DNA from: Cycas panzhihuaensis
Taxonomy: Eukaryota > Cycadophyta
DNA: 64,000 nt
Assembly: GCA_023213395.1 (NCBI GenBank)
Contig: CM041465.1
Location: forward strand, 108,631,741-108,695,740
Reading direction: 5' to 3'
Shown here: piece after piece, positions 18,005 through 28,778 of the stretch
Numbering within the stretch: the first letter of the stretch is position 1
How the letters are laid out: every line of letters starts with the position of its first letter
Notes under the pieces: model-generated
What the model was told of the DNA's origin: nothing
What the model saw: only the letters and a program-made list of their open reading frames with translations
Database searches by the model: none
Made by a program: the position numbers and the translations under genes

Positions 18005-20599
18005 TGTTTCCCGACTTCCGGGAATGGATACGGAATGACCGACTCAGGTAAGTGCAGGGATGTCTCTCACATTATCATCGCTTTCTTTTACTGGATGTTT
18101 GCTTGCGTATCTGCACGTGTATGACTTTGTGGGAGACCTTGTAGTCGTCCACACTTATTTTAGCCTATGACGACTATAGCAGGGGCACACTCCCAGTGAG
18201 TGTGGCACCCTGGTGACCACATTACTTCCAGCATCTGCCCTCCTCGCTCTTAGATCCACTAAGTTTGCGTCACCTCCGCCCGTGTGATGACCCGTCATCG
18301 TTTGGTTAACTTGCCACCCCATTTGAGCCCTATTTTTGCTCCTTTGGACCCGTTTTGTTGGCTTGGTTGCTCCCAGGTAGGTGTTCTAGCTTTCTATTAG
18401 TCTTTTCGGTTATTTGCCCCCAGCCTAGACTGGCTGGTGGGCCCCATTTTCGGCTCTAAGTGCGTACCGCCAGATTTTTCGTGGTACCACCAGAATATCT
18501 GCGGTACCGCAAAATTCTCAGCGGTACGACTGTCTTAGGTGCTTTTTAAAAATCCACTGTGGTAATTTCACATTTATTGCGAAACTGCCACGTGGCTCGT
18601 GCCTTATTTCTCTTCCACCTACGCCCTAATCGCCCGCTTTAGGGTTTTGCTTGAGTACTTAAGCCCTTTTTAGCTCATTTTCAAGGATTCTTTGGCTCAC
18701 TTTTGGAATTGCTCTCAAGGAAACATCATACTGCCCTGCTCTTCTCTGCTGTCTTTGCCATCGGACTGGCGTCCCTCCTTCAGCGCCCATCTCTCCTTTG
18801 GCGTGGCTGAGACATTCTCCCAGCTCCTCAAACGCCTTGGAGAGGGCCCCTTTGGAGTGGTTTCTAGTTGATCTTTGCCCAGGCACCTGGCGCCCCAAGT
18901 GCAGGTGTTTCCCATCACACCTCCGTAGCAGGGTCTTAAACCTGCTCTACTTTAGATCTGGGATGATTTCTTTGCCCCTCTTCACTGCTACTTGGCTGAG
19001 GCAAATCTCTTGCCTCTCCTTTTTAGGTATTCCTTGTTTTTGCACTGGTTTTTCTTGTGATATTTATGCTTAAGCTTGTTTGCTCTTGCTTGTTTCTTGA
19101 GAGTTGCTTTTCCTCCCTTTTGAGGACTACTATACCACTCTTTATGTGCTTCTTGCCTGCGTTTGCTGCTCAAGGAAGTAGCGTTGAGGGGTGGCATAGG
19201 TTTTGGAGAGGAGCTGGGTGGATTCCGTACCACCTTCCACGCTCTCTAAGCGGCTCTAAGCCCTCCAAAGCCTCCCTCTCACCTTGTGCTGCCCTGGGCT
19301 TGCAAATAAGGGTTTGAAGGCTCCCTTTGGTTGCCCAAACTAGTGCTGTCACAAGTTGCAGTGCTGATTTGGGGCCTTTTGCTCAGGTTTGGGCATCACT
19401 CATAAGTCCCAACCGCTGGCTTGTGCTTCACCTTTTCTTCCCGGTCACCTGGTTTGCTCCTCATAGCATCCCGGTTCACCGTGGGCGTCCTTGGGCCTCT
19501 CCTTGCCCTTTTTGCTGCCGTTTTCCAGCCCTTGCTCTTGACTTTATCCTCACTGCCTCGTGGCTCTTGAGGGGAGGTTAGGGCACCATTTGCGGGAGGT
19601 AGGCCACTCCAAGGCTTACCCAATCATTTACCTTCACCTTGGTCACTTTCTTTTGGTACTTTCATTGTTGGATTAGCACTAACGCATGTATATTCAGATT
19701 CTCGTTTATGTTATTTAGGCATATATCGTTAGAATTTTGTGTTGCATGTTGGTGTTCTTCCTTCGGGAGAGAGAGAGACTGCTATTGCTCGCAGGTATTT
19801 GGGAAGCACGGAGAACATCGCTTGTTGGTCTCATTACTGGTAATCACCTTTGCATGCGTTATGTTTTTATGCTGTTTCATTTATTAGTTGGTGCTTCCTT
19901 TCTTTCTTTGGTATCGCATGTGATTTTCCGAGGAAGGTAAGGAAGCCCCTCTTTCGCCCGGCGCAACATCTCGCATCCAGTACATCGCGCAGAGTGGTTG
20001 GGGTGCTCCTCGAGAAGGCTTCTTCATCAAGCACGCCCTCGGTCCAGGTGCACGTTTCGTTCTCCTTCGCTACCTCCTTTCCGCCTTTTATTTCTCTCTT
20101 AGTAACTAGCACATTGAAAGATAAAAGGGGAAAATTGGTTTGGTACTTGTTTGCGATTCGTTTGTCTTGTTATATGTATCTTTACCGTTCGTAGGAAAGA
20201 TTGTAGAAGCCCTCTTCTCCCCTACCTTTCCTTCTCTCTCCTTAACCACACAAGTGCCTTACTTCTCGCATCACTCGTGTACCCAGTTAGGTTGTGTAGG
20301 CTTACTCTTGGTCTATCTCCATTAGGTCCTCTCTTCCCCCCTTCTGGCCACCCAAGGGTGGGAGGATCCTACCTCTATGTCAACCCAGGTTTGCCCTATG
20401 CACCTTCACCCCTTGTTCGAAGCGGTGAAGGGTCACCCGATAGTATCCATACTCCATTGCAGATCCTGAACTCGCGCTCTGGCGCACGGGGCGCTCTGCG
20501 TGATAGTTACTCATCTTTTAGATTCCAGCTTCTATCATTTCACCACTGACTCTCCCCTACACCTATCAGTTAGGTAGTTATCCTGCAGCAGCACGTCCA
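18005..20599 (+). repeat. E2 3' LTR
   Basis: 2595 bp, TGTTTCCC to CGTCCA, paired with 3987-6585. It holds the terminal palindrome (CCCGACTTCCGGG), a canonical donor-like CAGGTAAGTGCAG (near 18046), a G-box CACGTG at 18589-18594 and the same exon-like block. Differences from the 5' LTR are largely transitions and a few small indels. The target duplication copy GGGGA follows at 20600-20604. Confidence 0.95.
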
Positions 20600-20604
20600 G
20601 GGGA
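20600..20604. repeat. Target site duplication of E2, right copy (GGGGA)
   Basis: Follows the CGTCCA end of the E2 3' LTR and leads straight into CAACTTAAATTC, the continuation of the E1 protease. Pairs with 3982-3986. Confidence 0.95.
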
Positions 20605-21532
20605 CAACTTAAATTCGTCCATGACGAACGAATGAGAGTGATTCCCCGCGAACGCCCACTTACCAAACAAACTTGCTCTACCAGTGCGGCAAACCAAGGT
20701 TCATCTACCCATGCCTCGGCTTGCTCTATTGGTATACCTAACCCATCCGAAGAAGATCCTGTATCTTCTCCCCCTAGTCTCACGCGATTCGCCCCTATTG
20801 GCATTGGGAGTTATGGGTACCTTGCTTCATTTAGAGACGATGAGTCACTCGACAAAGACGAGGATTGTCTTCACCGCGTCTCTTTCCTCCGCGCCAGCAG
20901 GTCGCACCTGCCTTGTTCTAGATCCCCATCTAGAACCTCTCTCATTGGTGAGGCTAGCCCCTCGTGCATGTCACATGTCATCGCTCGTGTTGAAGCACCG
21001 ATCACCAGTTCTTCTTTTTCATTACCCCCCATAGGTAATGGCTTTGAGGAATTGCCTTTCGCTCCTTCCGAAGAGCCTCTTCCTGGTTTCCTTTCAGATT
21101 TCCATGAGGAAGTTGAGCAACTCGATGGCCATCATGGTCCCGTTGCTCTTACTCCCTCTAGCGCTTCTTCTACTTGAAGTAAGGTCATCCATGGGGTGGA
21201 TTATTTCGAGGATGACGAAGCCCTGCTTGAGCATCTAGCAGGCCTTGCGCCCAACTTTCCTTCTGATCACCACCGGCTTGGTCATCAGAACATCCTCGCG
21301 ATCGAATCTAAGCTTGTCGATCTGGTCCCATCTCCTATTCCTCCTCCTCCTGTTGATCTTGCTCCTCTCCACTTCGAGGAGGGCAATGCCATGTGCATGG
21401 GGGCAACTCAAGACATAGTCTTGGCCCCAGGCAAGGTCATTAAGGTTGGGTTGGAATGTTCCCCTGATGAGATAAGGGAGTACTCCCTTACATTCCGGAG
21501 TTCGAGACATTTTCGCATGGGATTATGCTGAC
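20605..21532 (+). pseudogene. E1 protease C-terminus and protease-RT linker
   Basis: Picks up the E1 protease at QLKFVHDERMRVIP, then runs as one open frame to a TGA at 21175, followed by the VDYFEDDEALLEH spacer and a frameshift near 21500 just before RT. The linker is Ser/Pro/acidic, conserved in all copies, and I recognise no domain in it. Frame and content match E2 9830-10740. Confidence 0.85.
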
Positions 21533-22440
21533 ATGAAGGGAATCGACCCCTTGATTGTCACTCATAACCTCACCACCCTTCCTGGCGCCCGCCCTGTGCG
21601 CCAGAAGCAGCGTCCCCTTCACCCGAAGCTATCTGCCGCCATCAAGATGGAGGTTGAGAAGCTTCTGGACGCTGGGCTTATTACCCCTATTGACTACCCT
21701 AAGTGGGTCTCTAATATTATTCCCGTTGCTAAAAAGAACGGGGCAATCCGTATATGCGTCGACTTTCACGACATCAATAATGCTTGTCCTAAGGACAATT
21801 TTCTGTTACCCTTCCTCGATCAAATCATCGATCGCACTGCCGAATTCGAAGTGATGTCCCTAATGGACAGCTTCTCCAGCTATAACCAAATTCAGATTTC
21901 TCCCAAAGACTGCCACAAGACGGCCTTCACTACTCCCTGGGGTACCTTCACTTATAAGGCGATGCCCTTTGGTCTTAAGAATGCAGGTGCTACTTACCAA
22001 AGAGCCATGCATTTTATCTTCCATGACCTCATTAATGACACGCTGGAGGTCTTCATAGACGATATGATGGGTCTCTCCCGCGTGAGAGCCCATCACCCTT
22101 CCGACTTGCGTGCCATCTTCTCACGATGCCGCGAGTATCACATTAGTCTTAATCCGCTTAAATGTGTGTTTACCGTTACCTCGGGTAAACTCCTAAGATT
22201 CCTTGTATCCAAACAAGGGATTCAGATCGACCCCGACAAAGTCAGGGCGATCCTTGACATGCCGCCACCTAGAACTCAACGGTAGATTAAGTCGTTTCTA
22301 GGAAAGCTTGGTTTTCTTAGGCGCTTCCTGGCCGATTTCGCTGTGAGCGCTAAACCCCTCATGAACTTATTGAAGAAGGGAGCTCCTTTGCACAGGGTCC
22401 GACAAGACCCAAAAGGCCTTCGAAGGACTCAAGGAAGCCC
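21533..22440 (+). pseudogene. E1 reverse transcriptase, nearly intact core
   Basis: Best-preserved RT in the window, open from 21533 to a TAG at 22283. It shows EVEKLLDAGLITPIDYPKW, RICVDFHDINNACPKDN (first catalytic Asp), MSLMDSFSSYNQIQ, PWGTFTYKAMPFGLKNAGATY and the catalytic box F-I-D-D at 22052-22063, then LVSKQGIQIDPDKVRAIL. The TAG replaces the CAG of PRTQRQIKSFL. The YIDD/FIDD position and AGATYQ motif are typical of Tat-like Ty3/gypsy RT. Confidence 0.93.
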
Positions 22441-22840
22441 TGACTTCCGCTCCTACGTTGGCGCCTCCCTGATTCGATAGACCCTTCATCATATATACCT
22501 CAGTGACTGACGAATCCTTGGGCGCTCTGCTCGCTCAGGAGGATGACTCAAGAACTGAGAGAGCTATATATTTCATCAGTCGCACTCTCGTGGTCAGGCG
22601 AGCTTAACTATTCCCCTGCCAAGAAGGAATGCCTCTCCTTGGTCCATGCGACCAAGAAGTTCAGGCACTACTTGCTCAGCAACACCACCAAGGTGATCGT
22701 TCAATCTGATCCCTTGCGATACTTACTAACTCATTCGGATTTGACAGGTGGGCCGTCCTATTCCAAGAATTCAACCTCCATATCGTTAATCAGAAATCAA
22801 AGAAGGGAATGATAGTGGCCGAGCAACTTGCGGACGCCCC
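22441..22840 (+). pseudogene. E1 Ty3-type RNase H, broken
   Basis: Fragments of the RT-linked RNase H: TDESLGALL (near 22513), SPAKKECLSLVHATKKF, where the catalytic Glu of AEKE has become Lys (near 22620), and VQSDPLRYLL (near 22705). Frameshifts occur near 22390, 22590 and 22750. Not functional. Confidence 0.82.
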
Positions 22841-24162
22841 TATCCCTAACTCCTTTGATACTCTCGTTGACGACTCTCTCCCCAGTGTGTCTATCCTGAC
22901 AATTCAGGGAGCTTCTCCCCATCCGCTCATCGACAATGAGTGGTATGGTGACATAGTACGGTATCTTATGCAACAACAATACTGCCCTGACGCTAGTAGT
23001 AAAGTTAGGTCTCGCATCCGGACTTCTGCCAGGCAATACCTCCTCGTAGATGAGGTATTGTACAAGAGGTCCTTTGATGGAATCCTCCTCCGCTGCATCA
23101 CTACTGACGGTGACTGTGTGCCGTGAATGCCACCATGGCATTTGTGGAGGTCACTTTGGGGGTCAGTCTATGGCTAAGAGGATCCTCCGCATGGGTTATT
23201 TTTGGCTGTCCCTTTTTAAGGATGCTCACGCCTTTGCTCTGAAATGTCAGCAATGTCAGGAACACGCCAACATTTCCCATGTATCCCATTGTTTCGCCAT
23301 GGCCCTTCGCTCAGTGGGGACTAGACCTCATCAGGGCTATCTCCCCACCTTCGTCAGCATGACATAAGTTCATCTTGACTGCCACGGAGTATTTCACCAA
23401 ATGGGCGGAGGCCATTCCTTTGATTACTACTCCTGGCAAAATGATTGCCACATTCATTTATCAGCATATCAGTTGCCGTTTTGGAATTTCGGACATCCTA
23501 ATCACTGACAACGGGACTCCTTTCTGTAATAAGGAGGTGGATGAGCTTTGTGAGAAGTTCAAAATTTCTCACAGGACCTCCTCCCCTTATTACCCTCAGG
23601 CAAATGGCCAAGTGGAGTCTTTCAATAAGACTCTTGTCAGCATCCTCAAGAAAACCGTCGCTCAATCCCAAAAGGATTGGCACCTTCAGTTGCCCTCCGC
23701 CTTGTGGGCTTATCGCATCTCTATCCGTTTCGCCACGGGAATGACCCCTGCCTCCACGGTCTACTGATCGAGGCGGTACTCCTGTTGGAGTTAGAGATTC
23801 CTTCCCTGCGAGTCTCCCTTCGAGGTTTCATCGACGAAGAGTCGACCCGTCAGGCTCGCCTGCTAGACCTCGAAGCTTTGGATGAGAGACGCTTAGCCAC
23901 CTATCAGGCTAACCCAGCATCCTAAGCCCGCTCACAAAGGGCCTACGATAAACACCTTCGTTCTCGCCCTTTGTTTCCTGGGGATTGTGCCCTCAAGCTC
24001 GAATATCTCCATGACCGTTTGACCAAGTTCCAACCCCGATGGGTTGGTCCTTTCATCATTATCAAATCCCTCGATAATGGTGCCTACAGGATAGCCACCC
24101 TGGAAGGGCTTGAATTTGAGAAAGTCATAATGTAAAAGTTCCTTAAGAAGTTTTATGCGTGA
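22841..24162 (+). pseudogene. E1 integrase, broken
   Basis: Zinc module HHGICGGHFGG and C-x2-C (CQQC) at 23125-23270, then a deletion removes part of SHVPSEALHPI. The core triad is in place: Asp in GLDLIRA (23324-23326), Asp in ITDNGTPF (23507-23509), Glu in VESFNKTL (23615-23617). The open stretch 23375-23767 ends in a frameshift where E2 has FSLVYGTEA. The C-terminal GPF module (WVGPFIIIKSLDN, near 24040) survives, followed by TAA in KVIM-stop and the normal end TGA at 24160-24162. Confidence 0.88.
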
Positions 24163-24822
24163 TCCCTCGGCGATCCCTTCGCCCTGCTCCGAAATGAGCC
24201 TAAACTACTATCTTAGGTTGTCCCCATTCTTCCCAACCACGGGTAGAATGGCAATTTAAGATGGATCCTGCTTCGTCTTTCCGGTTCCTTCCATGAAACT
24301 CGCGTTCCCGTATCCTCTTGGGAACCCTTATCATCTTGATTGGGCATTCCCCAATCAGGAGGACGCTTAGGGGCATCGTCGCTCCTCTTTCCTGTCCGTC
24401 GTTTCCTTCGCATATCCCGCTATACTCTTCTGTAGGCGTGTATGCCGCTCTATCCTCTAACCTCACACCTCTCTATTGTCCCACTCACGATGTGTATGTG
24501 TGCTCCTGTTAGATGTGTAGCCATACATGGAAGGAAACGTGTGTCCATATAACAAAATATCCATAACATAAAACATCTACAACATAACATTCAGAATACG
24601 CAAAACAACCATACATGTCATCCATACGATACATCATGCACAGCATCTCATATCTGAATGGGGTTCCAATCACCCCATGCATATATATACATCCAAAAAT
24701 CATGTCACATCATACATCCTGGGAAGTCGGTGTCCTTGTAGGGGGGTACAATCATATGATCCTATATATGACCCCCTGGAGGCCCGTACTTTCCCCTGTC
24801 AAAGCCATATGTACATATCCTA
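24163..24822. other. Spacer with post-pol hairpin (E1)
   Basis: Counterpart of 13408-14078 in E2. The hairpin arms are CTATCTTAGGTT (24208-24219) and AATTTAAGATGG (24253-24264), with two changed positions. Then come CCCCAATCAGGA, a shorter TA run near 24681 and TATATGACCCCCTGGAGG. No gene seen. Confidence 0.6.
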
Positions 24823-25387
24823 CTATTGCTGCCCCGCTCCTGGGGTGCCATCTCCTAGTCTCTGTGATCCCTCTCCTGGGGACCACATGCCTCTGAGGCT
24901 CCTCCTGGGCCTCCGCGAGTTGCCTGCCTCGCTCTCCTCATCCCGCGGCCATCTTGGGGTCATCGCCATCGTGTGGGTGTGCGTCCTGCTCCAGCTCGAC
25001 CTCGATACCATCTGCGCGACCAACTGATCGTATATGGCCTGGATACGATCCCGCTCTCCCCCGAGTGCCTCCTCTATCACCTTGAGATGCTTAGTGATTA
25101 CCGCTAGCTGGGTTCTGCTCTCTCCATCTCCACCTGCACTACCCTGTGCCTCTAGAGCCTGTACCCGTCCGCACAGCTCATCTCTCTTGCGTCTCACGTC
25201 ATCTCTCTCCTGCTGCAGTCGTCCCTGGGATGCCACATGCTCTTGGGACTCTGCATCCCATACGTCCCTCGCCCTCACTAACGAGGCGAATGCCTCTCTG
25301 TGGGCCCCTACCGCTCTGGGCTTGTCACTCGCCTGGATGGGTGGTTGTCCCTCTGCGTACACCTGAGGGTCACCACAGCCTCTACCA
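24823..25387 (-). pseudogene. E1 antisense gene, exon 2 only (clean copy)
   Basis: Open for 179 codons on the minus strand (25362-24823), the cleanest copy of this exon. It encodes YAEGQPPIQASDKPRAVG, a long charged helical segment with heptad-like spacing (QGRLQQERDDVRRKRDELCG, AVITKHLKVIEEALGGERD), and a basic C-terminus RRPRRSLRGMWSPGEGS. Everything upstream, including the exon-2 acceptor, exon 1 and promoter, was lost in a deletion of about 3 kb whose junction is near 25387. The exon is orphaned, so this is a remnant despite being open. No known family recognised. Confidence 0.65.
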
Positions 25388-25724
25388 ACCTCCGAAACCT
25401 GGCCACTGATGAGGTAAAACTACGGTGCCCACTCTTTGTTTACTCTTTACTTGACCCTGCATGCTCTCCTTTGCATCCATTGTGGTGGGGGCAGCCCCCT
25501 CACCTGTCTCATTCTTCCAGTCGGTTTCCAGGTGGCTCATAGGCAACCCCTATGATGTCTCCACCGCCGCCTTCGTATCTACGCGTTCCGCCACAACACT
25601 CGCCAACACCCTTGCCTACTGTTATGATCTTGATTGATATATATGTATACACATGTGCTACTGACAGTTGTGTTGCCAGCATTCGCCATCGCACCAGGCT
25701 TTTGAGCGGCGAGGCTCTACTGCT
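25388..25724 (+). other. 3' internal tail of E1 after the deletion
   Basis: From the deletion junction, sequence matches E2 from about 17672 on (GAAACC-GG, then GAGGTAAAACTA). The second RNase H has been removed. It contains a short GATATATATGTATACACATG run (25634-25653), the ancestor-like form of the E7 microsatellite. No gene seen. Confidence 0.75.
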
Positions 25725-25734
25725 AAGGGGGCAA
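25725..25734 (+). other. E1 polypurine tract
   Basis: AAGGGGGCAA before the 3' LTR, with the conserved GAGCGGCGAGGCTC upstream. Confidence 0.85.
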
Positions 25735-28318
25735 TATTTCCTGACTTCCGGGAATGGATACGAAATCACCGACTTAGGTAAGTGCAGGTATGTCTCTCGC
25801 ATTGTCATCGCTTTCTTTTGATGAGTGTTTGCTTACATGTCTGCATGTGTGTGGCTTCGTGGGTGACTTTGTCATCGTCCACACTTATTTTAGCCTATGA
25901 CGACTATAGCAGGGGCACACTCCCAGCGAGTGTGGCACCCTGGTGGCCACTTCACTTCCCGCATCTGCCCTCCTCGCTCCAAGATCCACTCAGTTTGTGA
26001 CACCTCTACCCGTGTGATGACCCGTCATTATTTGGTCAACTTGCCACCCCGTTTGAGCCCTAGTTTTGCTCCCTTGGACCCGTTTATTGGCTTGTTTACC
26101 CCTGGGTAGGTATTCTAGCCTCCTATTGGTCCTTTTGGTCATCTGCCCCCAGCCCAGGCTGGCTGGCCGGGCCCATTTTTGGCTCTAGGTGCGTACCACC
26201 AGAATTTTCGTGGTACCGCCGGAATATTCTTGATCACAGACCTTGCAAGACGACTGTCTCAAGTTGTTTTTTAAAATCTGCCGTGGCAATTTCGCATTTA
26301 TTGTGAAACTGCCACGTGGCTCGCGCCTTAATTCTCTCCCAGTCGCGCCCTAATCGCTCGCTTTAGGGTTTTGTTTGAGTACTTAAGCCATTTGTTGCTC
26401 ATTTTCAAGGATTTTTTTTTTGGCTCACTTTTGGAATTGCTCTCTAAGGAAACAACATCTTGCTCTGCTCTTCTCTCGCCGTTTCATCTGCCATCTTGGA
26501 CCTGTGTCCCTCCTACAATGCCCTGCTCTCCTTTGGCATGGCTGAGACATTCTCCCAGCCCCTTACACACCTTGGAGAGGGCCCCTTGGAGTGGTTCCAG
26601 TTGATCTTTGCCCAGGCAGTCCACAAGTGCCCCAAGTGCAAGTGTTTCCCTTCACATCTCTTTAGCAAGGTCTCAAACCTATTGTGCATCAGATCTGGGC
26701 TGACTTCTCAGCTCCTCCTCGTTGCTCTTTGGCTGAGGCAAGTCCTTTGCCTCCTTCACTTAGGTATCTTTTGATTTACATTATTTTCTTTGGGATATTA
26801 ATGCTTCAACTTGCTTGTTCTTCATTGGTGATTGTGAGTTTGTTTTCCCTTCCTTTTAGTAGGCTGTTACACCACTGTTTTGTGCCTCTTGCTTGCGTTT
26901 GCTGCTCAAGGCAGTGGCGTTGAGGGTTGGCATAGGTTTTAGAGAGGAGCTGGGTGGGTTTCGTACCACCTTCCACGCTCCCTAAGTGGCTCTATGCCCT
27001 CCAAAGCCTCCCTCTCACCCTGTGCTGCCCTTGGCTAGCAAACAAGGGTTTGTAGGCCCTCTTTTAGCTGCCCAAACCAAGGTCACACAAGTTGCAAAGA
27101 CCGATTTGAGGCCTTGTGGTGTTTGGGTAACACTCATAAGTCCCAATCGCTAGTGTTTGTCTCGCTTTCTTCCCGGCTGCCCGGCTTGCTCCTCATAGCA
27201 CCCCGGTTCACCGTAGGTTTTCTTGGGCCTCTCTTTGCCCCTTTGTTGCCATTTTCCAGCCCTTGCTCTTAGCCTTGTCCTCGCTGCCTTGTGGCTCTTG
27301 AGGGGAGGTTAGGGCATCATTTGCAGGAGGTAGGCCACTCTGAGGCTTACCGATCATTTACTTTTGCCTTGGTCACTCTCTTTTGGGTACTCTCATGGTT
27401 GGATTGACATTAACGCATGGTATTTAGATTCACATTTATACTACTTAGGCATGTATTGCTAGAATCTTGTATTACATGTTAGTGTTCTTCCTCCGGGAAG
27501 GGAGAGACTGCCATTGCTTGCAGGTATTTGGGAAGCGTGGAGGATATCATCTGTTAGCCCCGTCGCCAGTAAGTCCCTTTGTATATATTGCATTTTTCAT
27601 ATTGCTTCATTATCAGTTGGCATTTCCTTTCTTCCTTTGGCATTGCATTTATTTTCCGAGGAAGGTAAGGGAGTCCCTTTTTCACCCGCCGCAACATCTC
27701 GCGCCCAACGCGCCGTGTGGAGGAGTTTGGTGCTCCTCGAGAAGGCTTTCATCATGCACGCCCTTGGTCCAGGTGCATGTCTTGCTCCACTTTGCTACCC
27801 CCTTTTTTCCTTTTGATTTCTCCTTTAGTAATTAACACATTGAAGAGTAAAAAGGAAATTTGGTCTTGTATTTGGTTGCATTTCATTTATTTTATTACAC
27901 ATATCTTTACCATCTATAGGAAAGGTTGCAGGAACCCCCCTTCTCTACCTTTCTCCTTCTCCCCTCGACCGCACAAGTTCCTTACCTCCCGCGTCACTTG
28001 TGTACCTGGTTAGTTTATTTAGGCACCCTCTTGACCTACTCCCTTTGGATCTTCTCCTCCCCCTTCCGGCCACCCAAGGGTGGAAGGGTCCTATCCCTAG
28101 GTCAACCTAGGTTTGCCCTACGCATCTTCGCCCCTTGTTAGAAGCAGTGAAGGATGACCTGATAGTAGCCATATTCCATTGCAGATCCCAAACTCAAGGC
28201 CCACAAGACGGGCGCTCAAGTGATAGTTACTCTCCTCTTAGGTCCCACCTTCAAGTATTCCACCACCCGCTCTCTTTACACCTATTAGTTAGGTAGTTAT
28301 CCCATGGACGTGCGTCCA
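25735..28318 (+). repeat. E1 3' LTR
   Basis: 2584 bp. The start is TATTTCCT (TG has become TA) and the end CGTCCA. It holds the terminal palindrome (decayed), donor-like TTAGGTAAGTGCAG near 25775, G-box CACGTG at 26313-26318, telo-box TTTAGGGTTTT near 26362 and the exon-like block after TTGCTTGCAG (27522). The last 748 bp pair with 1-746. The flank GAGGG (28319-28323) is the expected right target duplication of E1. Confidence 0.95.
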
Positions 28319-28762
28319 GAGGGTAGGAGGACCTCGCAATGAGGCTACCTAAGGATGAGAGTAAGCAGTCTGACTACTACTTGAGAGCAGGCAGAAAAAG
28401 GGCAACTTGGGGTGCCAAAAGGTCACTTTGGGAAGTAAAACATGCCCCTGGATAGGGGGAGCACTCCCTCTAGAGACCCCAAGAGCAGAAAAGAGTTGTA
28501 GAAACGGGTCCAGGATGATGAAACGAGCCAAACAAGTATAAGCTTGGGCTTGCACAGGAGTTGTGCATAAAACGAGAAGGAAGGGTCCTATAGAAAGTGC
28601 AATGATGAGGTGCCATAAATGCACTTGTAAAAAAGAGCAAGAAAGGCACCAAAGGAGCACAACGGGAGGCAAGACCAAAAGATAAAGGTGATCAAGGAAA
28701 TGAGATGGTTCCAACAGCTGTCGCCAGAGCAAAAATGGAGGTAGTGCCCGTCGGGCCCCTCG
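28319..28762 (+). promoter_or_regulatory. Upstream region of the E3 antisense gene
   Basis: Inverse counterpart of 16681-17125 in E2. It lies immediately upstream of the antisense TATA box and is recognisable over its whole length, so either promoter function or coding function on the other strand preserved it. A minus-strand frame of 127 codons here (28732-28349) shares a pattern with E2's sense frame (ARF--LD-F, GHV-LP-VTFW). Confidence 0.4.
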
Positions 28763-28778
28763 CCTATATAAGGAAATT
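28763..28778 (+). promoter_or_regulatory. TATA box of the E3 antisense gene
   Basis: CCTATATAAGGAAATT, TATATAAG at 28765-28772, identical in core to the minus-strand motif at 16665-16680 in E2. The following 130 bases (TTTTCACCGGCTCTC, ACCAGAGC-ATTTCCTTA) are also well conserved and would be the transcript start and 5' exon. Confidence 0.65.

Larger units (their letters stand above)
3987..20599 (+). mobile_element. E2: complete Ty3/gypsy (Tat-like) retrotransposon
   Basis: The only copy with both LTRs in the window (16,613 bp, LTRs 2599 and 2595 bp) and a perfect target duplication. It shows the full family plan: LTR, PBS, gag, protease, RT, RNase H, integrase, post-pol hairpin, antisense two-exon gene, second RNase H, PPT, LTR. 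It cannot move by its own proteins: gag codon 2 is a stop, the RT catalytic pair is damaged and several frames are broken. The LTR pair differs by a few percent by eye, so the insertion is not very recent. Confidence 0.95.
1..28318 (+). mobile_element. E1: Ty3/gypsy (Tat-like) retrotransposon, interrupted by E2
   Basis: E1 runs from a 5' LTR cut by the window edge through gag and half of the protease (to 3986), is interrupted by E2, and resumes at 20605 with the other half of the protease, RT, RNase H and integrase, ending with a 3' LTR at 25735-28318. The two halves belong together because the bases on either side of E2 (CTTT-GGGGA and CAACTT) rejoin to the sequence that E2 itself has at 9828-9840. 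Without E2 the visible part is about 11.7 kb. About 3 kb near the 3' end is missing relative to E2 (junction near 25387). E1 itself sits inside E3; the right flank of its 3' LTR is GAGGG (28319-28323). Confidence 0.9.

Noticed and set aside
19850-20549. LTR ORFs of 114-175 codons shared by E1 and E2 LTRs
   Set aside because: High LTR similarity alone keeps them open; frames are lost in E3-E7 LTRs and no domain is seen.
1-24162. E1 gag and E1 pol as two different elements
   Set aside because: The GGGGA duplication and seamless protease reading across E2 tie them together.
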